Shown piece by piece: positions 1-23,400 of a stretch of DNA of 64,000 nucleotides (positions are counted from its first letter, which is position 1; each line of letters begins with the position of its first letter). Location of the stretch: NCBI RefSeq assembly GCF_035046485.1, contig NC_085138.1, forward strand, positions 94,157,766 through 94,221,765, given 5' to 3'. A program made the position numbers and the translations under genes. The notes under the pieces are model-generated. The model searched no databases, had not been told where the DNA came from, and saw only the letters and a program-made list of their open reading frames with translations. The DNA is from Aedes albopictus (taxonomy: Eukaryota > Arthropoda > Insecta > Diptera > Culicidae).

Positions 1-13588
<13,588 letters not shown>

Positions 13589-14222
13589 CGGTCGGAAGAC
13601 GATAGCAGCGCATCCTACCAGCAGGGTCTATCCGGCGGGAACCGAACGCGCATCCTAGTGTTTGACCGGAACGCGCCGTCCTCCCGTCGCTACCATATGC
13701 GTCATCATCCGGCGCAGACGCAGCTCAGTAATCGTTATGTAGAGTCATATTTATCGATGGTGTCACGGAATCTCATCGACGATGGGTCGTTTTTCTTTTA
13801 CCTCTGAATGCCCATCGATTTTACATCAGAGGGATCTGAGGGCTGGTATTGTCACCGGCCTAATAAAGCTAGCAAGTAACTAGTATTTGTACCGCGTCTC
13901 GAGTTTTTTTTGTTCGTTTCGTTCGTTTGCTATTCATTTCAATTCGACGCCTGTCAGCGTAAATCGTATATGTCTTCGTTTGGGTTAAGTTAAAAGTTTT
14001 CGCGTTGAATTAGGATTTTCTCTCTTTTTGTGATTTTTCTTTATTGGAATGTAGAAGTGATAATCAAAAATGACTGCAAATTAAACAAAAAGCTATTTTT
14101 CGTAGTGCTGTTATTTATAATCACCGGTATGTAATGCTGATAATAAAATTCTTTTTCCATGTTATAAATTAACAGGTTAAATTCATAACTAATTCCGAAA
14201 GCCTGGAAATTTTTATCACATA
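13589..14222 (+). other. 3' UTR of the Arkadia-like gene and flank
   Basis: Non-coding after the TGA. The GC-rich first ~280 bases look like an exonic UTR and lead to an AATAAA at 13862. Beyond it the sequence is AT-rich with nothing recognised. Confidence 0.5.
13862..13867 (+). terminator. Candidate poly(A) signal AATAAA
   Basis: AATAAA 274 bases past the stop codon of the Arkadia-like gene, in CCTAATAAAGC. Position is plausible; no transcript evidence. Confidence 0.4.
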
Positions 14223-14420
14223 TGGGGCATGTTCGGTGTAGTACTAGATTTGTAGTAATGAGCTGAATTTTAGTATGGTGAGAAGGTCCATTCTCCGTTT
14301 CTGCAATGAAATGGTGCAAAAATCGTGGGTAATATGATTCCTTGCCTAATTTGATGCTGTTTGAGCAAAACTTTGGATAACTATGTTGTTTATGTTACAA
14401 TAAATGGAGAAAACAACAAT
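14223..14420. mobile_element. Foldback MITE (family 2), left half only
   Basis: Starts TGGGGCATGTTCGGTG and runs through the left arm to the loop (AACAACAATA), then stops. The right arm is missing. Confidence 0.65.
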
Positions 14421-15089
14421 ACTAGATGGATCGCTGGTTTTACAGCATGTCAAAAACCAGCAAAATTTTGCTAAAACCAGCGATCCATCCAGTAAAATAT
14501 TTCTTGCTGATTTTTCAGTAATGCGGTTTGCTAGCTTTTTTTGCTGGTCGTTCAGCAATTGTGTCCGAGCTCGAGTCTGGCCGAAATGTTTTTTTTTTTT
14601 CAGACGAAACAAAAATTAATAAAAATGTTCGTTTGAAGTTAATTTTCGGTATCCAGAGACAGTAAACGCGATGAACGCTTATTATAGAAGTGGCGCATTC
14701 CATTTTAATGCAAACCGCGATGAAAAATATACATTTTTTGGATGAATTTTCACGTCCTTGGGAAGATTCAAATATTACGTCCATCGTTTTTTGGGATTTC
14801 TAGACCCCCCCTCCCCCCTCTGTCACGCACTTTTCCTATACCCAATACACGTACTGTCACACTTTTCTAGACACCCCCCCCCCCTCCCCCAAATGTTGGA
14901 CGTAATTTTTGAACGTTCCCCTTCTGCTCGCTCCAGTGTCTCGGGCAGGAGCGCGCAAAATGTGTCTAGGAAAATGCTAAGTGTTTTACAACTCTCTTGC
15001 TGATGCTCTGCAATTTTTAACTTTACTGAATTTCAGCTATCATTACTGAGTTTTCGGCACACTACAGTTTGCTGATGGCGTTCCAGCAA
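14421..15089. repeat. Repeat with TTGCTGG/CCAGCAA phrases
   Basis: Begins with a hairpin (TGGATCGCTGGTTTTA ... AAAACCAGCGATCCA, 14426-14488). It then carries scattered TTGCTGGT, TTTCAGCAA and CCAGCAA phrases. The sequence CCAGCAA at its right edge is rejoined to TTCATTTTGCTGG at 18258 if the nest 15090-18257 is removed. Confidence 0.4.
14769..14911. repeat. Short palindromic element with C-tracts
   Basis: Ends AATATTACGTCC and GGACGTAATTTTTG. Each half has a poly-C run and TGTCAC. Same architecture as 18788-18943, 27538-27694 and 32785-32941. Confidence 0.5.
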
Positions 15090-15156
15090 TAGGACAGATC
15101 GGTGAAGTACCAGATTTGTAGTAATGAGCTGAATTTTAGTATGGTGAGAAGGTCAA

Positions 15157-15516
15157 TAGGAAGCAATCAGTGAAGTACTAGATTGAAAGTAGTGAGCTGG
15201 ATTTTTGTATGGTGAGATGATCAGTTCTCCATTTCTACAATGAAATGGTGCAAACAGCATGGGTTATATGGATTCTTGCGTAATTTAATGCTGTTTGAGC
15301 AAAAGTTTGGGTAACTGTGTTGTTGAAGTTGCAAGAAATAAATAATACAACAACCCAATTACCCAAACTTTTGCTCAAATAGCATCAAATTAGTCAAGAA
15401 ATCATATAACCCATGCTGTTTGTACCATTTCATTACAGATATGGAGAACTGATCATCTCACCATACAAAAATCCAGCTCACTACTTTCAATCTAGTACTT
15501 CACTGATTGCTTCCTA
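15157..15516. mobile_element. Foldback MITE (family 1), complete 360-bp copy
   Basis: TIR TAGGAAGCAATCAGTG / CACTGATTGCTTCCTA. Inserted at GGTCAA^TTCTCCG of the outer copy. Confidence 0.85.
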
Positions 15517-15740
15517 TTCTCCGTTTCTGCAATGAAATGGTGCAAAAAGCGTGGGTATTATGATTTCTTGCTTAATTTGATGCTGTTTGAGCAAAACTTT
15601 GGGCAACAGTGTTGTTGTTTTCTCCATTTCTTGCAACATAAACAACATAGTTATCCAAAGTTTTGCTCAAACAGCATCGAATTAAGCAAGGAATCATAAT
15701 ACCCACGCTTTTTACACCTTTTCATTGCAGAAACGGAGAA

Positions 15741-17830
15741 TAGGAGGCAATCAGTGAAGTACTAGATTGAAAGTAGTGAGCTGGATTTTTGTATGGTGAG
15801 ATGATCGATTCTCCATTTCTGCAATGAAATGGTGCAAACAGCGTGGGTTATATGATTTCTTGCCTAATTTGATGCTGTTTGAGCAAAAGTTTGGGTAACT
15901 GTGTTGTTGTATTATTTATTTCTTGCAACTTCAACTACACAGTAAACCAAACTTTTGCTCAAACAGCATCAAATTAGGCAAGAAATCATATAACCCACGC
16001 TGTTTGCACCATTTCATTGCAGAAATGAAGAATCGATCATCTGGATTTTTGTATGGTGAGATGATCAGTTCTCCATATCTGTAATGAAATGGTACAAACA
16101 GCATGGGTTATATGATTTCTTGACTAATTTGATGCTATTTGAGCAAAAGTTTGGGTAACTGGGTTGTTGTATTATTTATTTCTTGCAACTTCAACAACAC
16201 AGTGGATTTTTGTATGGTGAGATGATCAATTCTCCATTTCTGCAATAAAATGGTGCAAGCAGCGTAGGTCATATGATTTATTGGCTAATTTGATGCTATT
16301 TGAGCAAAAGTTTGAATAACTGTGTTGTTGTATTATTTTTTTCTGCAACTTCAACAACACAGTTATCCAAACTTTTGCTCAAACAGCATCAAATTAGTCA
16401 ATAAATCATATAACCCAACTAACATTTTCAGCGCTATAAGCTTCAGTCATTTGCTTTCTGTTGTGTAACCATCGAGTAAAAGCAGTCAACGCTGAATAAA
16501 AGGAAAGCTAGTCAAATATAAATCATAAGCTAATACACGACTGCAAAACAAGCACCATACAGCTACCAAACTCGGTTTTCAGAAATCCATTACTTGTCAC
16601 TGGGGCTGCCTTTACTCCACCCTATTCCAACTCCGGGAGATTTCCCGGAAGATGTGAAAACTTGAACACATCGAATAGGAGTCCCCACTAACAAAACAGC
16701 TGCTACTATACAGTACAATTCATTATACTGACAAATCCCCAAACCAGCAGCGCTTTAAAGGCCGTTTTGCGATTTCATTACGGCTAGAAGCTGTAATAAA
16801 GAAACTGTTGGTTTACCAACACGGCTTGTCGGATATAAACATTATTGTCAAAACAAACTTTAAGCGGGATATATAGCTACTACACAAATTCTTTACAGCT
16901 ATCCATGTATGTGCTGTGAAATTATTTGGGTTGCTTTTATTGCACTTTAATTCAATGCTGGAAGATGTGCAAATCGAGTAAGAGTCCCAGCCACTACAAC
17001 AGCTGATTTTATACAGTACGTTTTGTAATGTTGCCAAGACACAAAACAGCAGCGCTTCGTAGGCGTTTAAAGAACACTCTTTCAGCTAGAAGCTGTGAAG
17101 AAGAATCTGTTGGCGCAACCACACAGCTTGTTCAATGTAAACATTATTGCGTTTGACGTTTCACAAGCTTTTACAGCAAGATGAAGTTGGGTAAGGTTTC
17201 TTGTGGCACAATTATGAAGCCTTGTCTGGAGTAAAACAAAACGGGCTATTTTCTATGTTATTTATATATAGCAGTGTGGCAGCGAGGACATCATCGGGAC
17301 CAGTGGATACGGAGATCGGGAGTTCGATTCCAAGTAGCGGCAAGTACTTTAATTATTCAATTTTAAAAATGATAATTCCAGTTCCACATGTATTGCATCA
17401 CGGTATCCATAACCTAATTATATTTAATCGTTTAATTTGGGGATGCCGTAAGACTATTATTTAACAACTGCGAAAAGGCTGAAAAAGCGCCTTCTCAAGA
17501 TGTTATTCATTTAGTGGTTACATAGGAGCCGAGAAAAGAGCTATGACTAGGTGGCATAGAAGCTGATCGCACAGCATGTACAAGCTGATTAAGTTCGCCA
17601 GATTCATTGGTATAGGGCTTGCATAGAAGCTTCCGTCCATATGTACAACACAGTAACTCAGCATCAAGCCGTATTAAGGACGCTTTGTTGACGTTTACAT
17701 TCACAATAAATGTTAGTTGGGAACCCACGCTGTTTGCCCCATTTCATTGCAGAAATGGAGAATTGATCATCTCGCCATACAAAAATCCAGCTCACTACTT
17801 TCAATCTAGTACTTCACTGATTGCCTCCTA
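15741..17830. mobile_element. Rearranged multi-arm foldback copy (family 1)
   Basis: Matching ends TAGGAGGCAATCAGTG / CACTGATTGCCTCCTA. Inside are at least three tandem or inverted arm copies (breaks near 16040 and 16204, each at GGATTTTTGTATGG). A ~1.3-kb foreign insertion at 16418-17721 splits the last arm. Confidence 0.7.
16418..17721. mobile_element. ~1.3-kb insertion inside a foldback arm
   Basis: Ends ACTAACATTT / AAATGTTAGT, flanked by AACCCA on both sides (possible 6-bp duplication, or TIR CCCAACTAACATTT). Contains two diverged ~300-bp internal repeats (AGAAGCTGT...CTGTTGG near 16788 and 17092). No transposase frame. Confidence 0.5.
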
Positions 17831-18189
17831 TAGGACAGATCGGTGAAGTACTAGATTTGTAGTAATGAGCTGAATTTTAGTATGGTGAGAAGGTCAATTC
17901 TCCGTTTCTGCAATGAAATGGTGCAAAAGGCGTGGGTATTATGATTCCTTGCCTAAATTGATGCTGTTTGAGCAAAACTTTGGGTAACAGTGTTGTTGTT
18001 TTCTCCATTTCTTGCAACATAAACAACATAGTTATCCAAAGTTTTGCTCAAACAGCATCAATTTAGGCAAGGAATCATAATACCCACGCTTTTTGCACCA
18101 TTTCATTGCAGAAACGGAGAATTGACCTTCTCACCATACTAAAATTCAGCTCATTACTACAAATCTAGTACTACACCGAACGTGCCCCA
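17831..18189. mobile_element. Foldback MITE (family 2), complete 359-bp copy
   Basis: Starts TAGGACAGATCGGTGAAG and ends CGAACGTGCCCCA, directly abutting the family-1 copy on its left. It contains the intact GGTCAATTCTCCG and GAGAATTGACC sites that serve as empty-site references. Confidence 0.85.
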
Positions 18190-18257
18190 TTGACCTTCTC
18201 ACCATACTAAAATTCAGCTCATTACTACAAATCTAGTACTACACCGAGCGTGCCCCA

Positions 18258-18787
18258 TTCATTTTGCTGGACGAAAAAACCGAAATATGGTGTGTACAAT
18301 CTTGTCAAAACTTAATTCTTTTGGCACAAATTTTAAGATTTACTTATTTGCTACAACTTCTCCGAACAATGTGTGCAAATAAAATTGAAGAAAACATTAC
18401 ATATCACATTTGTAATCAGAAAAAACCTTAAAAAGTTGATTTTTTTATCTCAATTCTGTGATCTTTGGTGTTTGGGAGCATACAAGCATTGATAAACAAT
18501 GACTTCACACGTCGCTCCTGAGCCCCCATCAGCTTATTCACAAAAACTAAGACCGTTATCAGATAGAGCAAACATCGATCTTTCGGATAACGGTGTTCAT
18601 TTGCGTGGGCGGGCTGCTGTTATGCCCTACGGAGCATTTTCGAAAAAAGACACATGACCTCTTGCGCCCTTTTCAAATGTTGCTCCAGAATTATTTCAAA
18701 CGTTTGAACCACAAACAAGCAGACATAACACTCTAATCATTCCTATCGTACACCTGTAATATTCGTTCTCATCATCCGCAAGGGGTG
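18258..18787. other. Unassigned intergenic stretch
   Basis: Resumes TTCATTTTGCTGG after the foldback nest. AT-rich, no frame or TIR recognised. Confidence 0.4.
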
Positions 18788-18943
18788 ATACACAAATTAT
18801 GTCACGCAAAAATCGACCATTTTTAACCCCCCCTCCCCCCTATGTCACACTTTTTGTATGAGACTTCAAAATTATTTGTATGAGTCGTCACGTTATTCAA
18901 AACCCCCCTCCCTCCTAGAAGCGTGACATAATTTGTGCATGGC
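18788..18943. repeat. Short palindromic element with C-tracts
   Basis: CACAAATTATGTCACGC at the left and GCGTGACATAATTTGTG at the right, with CCCCCCTCCCCCC in each half. ~156 bp, non-coding. Followed near 18965-19060 by a diverged repeat also seen near 62464-62590 (CACTAGCG.CTCTGGTG). Confidence 0.55.
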
Positions 18944-19144
18944 CCCCAAGGTGTTCATTATCAAATGTGAAAGCGATCAAACACTAGCGCCTCTGGTGAA
19001 AATGAAATTGAAATATATTGTTGAATGCATGAGCCAAATCCTTTTGAAGAGTGCCCTAATAAAAATGTAATTTACACTGACAATTAGGTGAATGATTGTA
19101 TGATTTCGTGTATGAACGAGATAATAGCCCGAAAGGGTTGTAAA

Positions 19145-19340
19145 AATAGAGCTAATAAACTATAGAGGAAGAATGTCGCTGGCGTCGCCGCCGCAACATC
19201 TCTTGCTGGCGGAGATAGGCAGGGGTATAAGTGTCAAAGCGAAAAAGTATGCAGTTTGACAGATAGATACCCGACATGTTTCCGAGCGAGAACAAAGGGA
19301 ACACCAGCGACATTCGTCCTCTATAGTTTATTAACTCTAT
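19145..19340. mobile_element. ~196-bp MITE with ~37-bp TIRs
   Basis: ATAGAGCTAATAAACTATAG on the left matches the complement of CTATAGTTTATTAACTCTAT on the right. TIRs continue to TGTCGCTGG with two mismatches. TTGTAAAA lies near both flanks and may be a duplicated target. Confidence 0.65.
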
Positions 19341-19516
19341 TGTTGTAAAACACATTGTATCATATTTTTGTATTAGGGTTGGCTGTCTGTTTGTCTGTGG
19401 TACACCAACCAACTGTTCCTCGGGTCCACCTGGTGCTGCTCGCATCGATATTGTTAAAGAGTTTGATGTTTACCCCCTACCGCCATCTAGTTCATGGTTC
19501 GCATTAGGTTGGCATT

Positions 19517-19787
19517 CACGCTAAGATCAGTTTACCTATTTTTCTAAAATATGGGTAAATTTTACTCAAATTTGCGTAAACTTTACGCAAATATGTGTAA
19601 ATAAAACTCATTTTGGAAAAGTGCACAACCGCATTTATGGATATTATTAACTCATATTTGGATTACAATTACTCATATGTGGGTCCACATTACCCATATT
19701 TGAGTTTTGTTTACCTATTGAGTATCATTTACGCATATTTGCGGTTGAGCACTTTTTTGGAAAAAAAGGCAAATTGATCTTAGCGTG
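19517..19787. mobile_element. 271-bp MITE with iterated ACTCATATTTG phrase
   Basis: TIR CACGCTAAGATCAGTTTACC / GGCAAATTGATCTTAGCGTG. The interior is built from ACTCATATTTG, ACGCAAATTTG-like and GGGTAA units in both orientations. It lies just upstream of the eIF1A promoter region. Confidence 0.6.
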
Positions 19788-19982
19788 TTAGGCGAGTATG
19801 TTTCCGTGACTATGTTTTGAATCGTCTGTTTGGCTGTGAACTTGCAATGTAATCTAAAAATCAACGTAAGCTTTAGGATGAGTTTTTGGCCCAGTGTGGC
19901 TCTTATAAGGACGCAGCCATCTATTCTGCTGTTGTTCCCACCCGCGTGAACCAACCTTACTGGTTGGCATTGAACGTACTTT

Positions 19983-20215
19983 CAGTTTAGCTCAACTTTG
20001 ACATCGCGGGAAGAGCAAAACTCTGCCGAGTGCGCACGATGGACGAGACGTTCTGTCATCCGCGAGGCCGAACTGCTTTCCAGCTCTCTTTTTCGCGTGT
20101 GCGACTAAGTTCGCCATTTGTGTGTTTGCGAGTAATCGCTTTTGTCGTCGGGAAATTCCGTCGTTAAACCCACGAGACGTGCTTGAAACTAGACCGAACA
20201 GCACCGGAAACCACC
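19983..20215 (+). promoter_or_regulatory. Probable eIF1A promoter / 5' UTR
   Basis: GC-rich stretch before the eIF1A ATG. TCAGTTT near 19983 fits the arthropod initiator TCAGT, and a pyrimidine-rich CTCTCTTTTTCG near 20084 could be a TOP-like start. The transcription start is not determined. Confidence 0.35.
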
Positions 20216-20419
20216 ATGCCGAAGAATAAAGGAAAGGGAGGAAAGAACCGTCGTCGCGGTAAGAACGAAAACGAGTCGGAAAAGCGTGAGCTGATCTTCA
20301 AGGAAGACGAACAGGAATACGCACAGGTCACGAAAATGCTCGGCAATGGCAGGCTGGAGGCGATGTGCTTCGACGGTGTCAAGCGACTGTGTCACATCAG
20401 AGGCAAACTCCGAAAAAAG
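20216..20419 (+). CDS. eIF1A: eIF1A coding exon 1
   Basis: 68 codons ending at LRKK before donor GTGAGC. Basic tail and first half of the OB-fold. Confidence 0.96.
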
Positions 20420-23400
20420 GTGAGCACTAACTTCCGGTTTCAAGGAATCGTTTGATCTCCTGCGTATGACGAACAAAGAAATCGAATTTTTTTTTCTCGA
20501 AAAGCGTCTCGTGCCAGGTAGCAATAGGTCCCATAGGGCTAGGTATTATAGGGGGTGGCAGTGCGCTGCGATTTTGCTGACAGAGCAAAATCACCCCTTC
20601 CTCGTTTCGAATGCAGTCTGTTTGCAAAAGTTTATGACGTCGACGCAAATGTTATTTTCTTTTTTCGCGCATTGCAGTCGTAGGTATGCACTCACGATCA
20701 GAGTGATTGATCTGGGATGTTGATGAAAATAACCATTCCTTGAAATATAAAACAACAGGATGACGTATACTTCATGTTGTGAAATCTTGTTACTCATCAG
20801 ATCAGATTCTGTGTTTACAACAAAGCGCAGTGGCAAATTGCACTTTCCCTTTGATTTTTTGTTGTGGTAGGTACAAAGTGGGGTCAGGCATAGCAGAATC
20901 TAATTCAATACTCAACAAAAGCTAGAGAACCCGGGCCCCGCCAGAATATGGTAGTTGTAGTATTTCCTTTCATACATTACTGTTACAGTAGCTACCTATC
21001 GTAGGGGGGCCCGGGGCAAGAAGGTCACCTTAAGCATTTTGAACTATTACACGGTAAAACATCAGTAAATCGAACGTTTATTGAACGCAAAGTGTAATGT
21101 AGATTACTATCTACAAAATTAAATCGATATTGATATGAAACATATTATAAAAGTGCACAAAATATTAACATTTCTTTCGGTTGTTTTTCTCATTAAAAAA
21201 ATGGGCCGGGGCAAGAAGGCCACTCTACCGGGGCAAAAAGGACACCTACCTAATAAATCCGCTTTCTTCGGTGAATGCCCTGCTGGGTGGCTGCTCGCTT
21301 TAGCGGCATGCCGGAATCGGCCACCGCTTTGATTTTCGCGATCCTGCTGGCGGAATGTCGTTGTTTCTGGGTCGCGATCCACTTTTACCTGCGCACCATC
21401 CTCGGCCGGCCACTTGAAATCACAACAACAACAACAACAACTGTTTGACATTTGGATTCAAGGTTATGTTCAAGCAAAGTGCGAATCAAAGAGTGACCCT
21501 TTTGCCCCGGGCAGAGGTGTCCTTTTTGCCCCGGATTGTCAATAGTGCATTTTAATGCATATTTTTGCATAAAATGACGGCACATCCAGTAGTATTCTAT
21601 TACAAATAACTGTAATTATTGTAAACTTGCCATCAAATTCGAATAAACCTTAAGAAATATGAAATGGCCTTTGAAAACCCTTATTTTGTGCGATGTCACT
21701 GTTATAATTTTTGACCAGATCCAAGATGCAGCAATCTTTTTAGAATTTTTTAGCTCAATTCAGAACTATTAATTCAAAATATGATGAATATTACATTATA
21801 AGATTGTGGAGAAGGTTCAGCATCCATCAATTATGCCTATATCATTACGTTTCATAGGGAAATCAAAGGGTGTCCTTCTTGCCCCGGTGTCCTTTTTGCC
21901 CCGGGGTCCCCTAATACAGGATTTACTACAACGCAATTATTTTTAATAACTAGATCTGTATGTAGACTGTAGATATTAAGTTACCTATAGCCTTTGTTCG
22001 TAGCCTAGAAGGATGACAGTGGTGTTCAACATTTTAGTGCATACTAGCTGTCCCGGCAAACGTCCTACTGCCTGCCTAAAACGTTTTTTGACATCCAGCT
22101 TCATAGAAATGTGCCGCTCAAAACGAGATTTCAGATTTTTCTATTTTTCTTGCCTTCTCTGACACTTTCCAATTATTTTTGCGCACGAACACGTCAGAGC
22201 CCAGCGCGAATTTTGTCGTTGGTACACACTAAGAATAAATCGCAGAATTCTGTGAAATTTCACCGAATTCTCAACAGCAGATTTTTCGGTAAACTGTTCG
22301 GTGATTTTTCGATTCACCGAACAATCTGTGAAGATTGAAAATGCTCTTCTGTCAAATTCACCGAACATTTCGGTGACTTTTTTCACCGATTTTCTGTGAA
22401 TTCATCATTTACTTTTGTTGGTTTCACAGAACTTTCGGTGTATTTTCCACGAATGTATACGGTAATTTTTTGTTTTGATTATTTGGTTTCACCGAATTAT
22501 TCAGTGTTTTTTTAGTTTTCCTAAAACTAAAAATCAGAAATAAATGAAATATATTGTTTGTTTAAACATGTAATTCTTATTCCAGCATTCAACTATAAAT
22601 ATAAGGAAGGGAAGATACAGATTCACAGAACGAAAGTGGTGTTTAACACGGTTTTTCATGCTGGGATGCTTCGCGGTGGTATGTCCGGGTACTTCAATCT
22701 GGCAGAAACAGAAAGCAAATAATTGACTATAAAATGATATTAGGGTGCAAATAGTACTTACGATAAACACCAACTAACCTCTTGTCCTCCTATAGGACAT
22801 TTTTTGCTGAATTTCACTTTAGTTTGAGTCACTACTTTCACGAAATAACAAATAAATCCAACTAATTTTGTTTTGACACCCCGCGCGCTCTTGGGAATAT
22901 GGCTGACTACCGATTTCACAGAAATTCGGTGAAAATCGCAATCTTCGGTAAAGCTTTGGTTGTTTACCGAACCGAAATGTAAAAATTTCACAGAATTTTG
23001 TAATTTATTTACCTTTACCGAATTTTCTGTGGAGTTTCGACAGTTGCATTGGAAAGTTTCGAATTTTACAGAAAGATCTGTGAAAACATAGTTTACAGTT
23101 TAGATTCGGTGAAATATTTCACAGAATTCTGCGATTCATTCTTAGTGTGTACGATACCTGGGATACCTACCTACTTTTAAATCGCAACTCGATTTGAGTT
23201 AGTGCAAATTGCAACTATTAATTTTCATTGCAATTGCAACTTATGGTGCAGAAACCAAGGGAAAAATGAATAAGCAACTCAGATATACAAATCTGTCAAC
23301 AGAGGCATACTGCCGTGAATCGCATATCAGTCCCATCTTTGCTGGATTTCCTATGCAAATGGGACTGATATGCGATTCACGGCAGCATAGACTATGTAAG

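Larger units (their letters stand above)
15090..18257. mobile_element. Large foldback MITE nest (outer family-2 copy with three insertions)
   Basis: The outer copy starts TAGGACAGATCGG at 15090. Its parts continue at 15517-15740 and 18190-18257 (ending GTGCCCCA). Insertions 15157-15516, 15741-17830 and 17831-18189 separate them. Every break is at an AA/TT junction (GGTCAA^TTCTCC, GAGAA^TTGACC) whose intact form is seen in other copies. Nothing is duplicated. Confidence 0.8.

Noticed and set aside
17281..17345. tRNA-like stretch with GAGTTCGATTCC
   Set aside because: B-box-like sequence, but no matching acceptor or anticodon stems. It lies inside a transposon insertion.
19152..19445. 97-codon minus-strand frame
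   Set aside because: Overlaps the palindromic MITE at 19145-19340, with no protein features.
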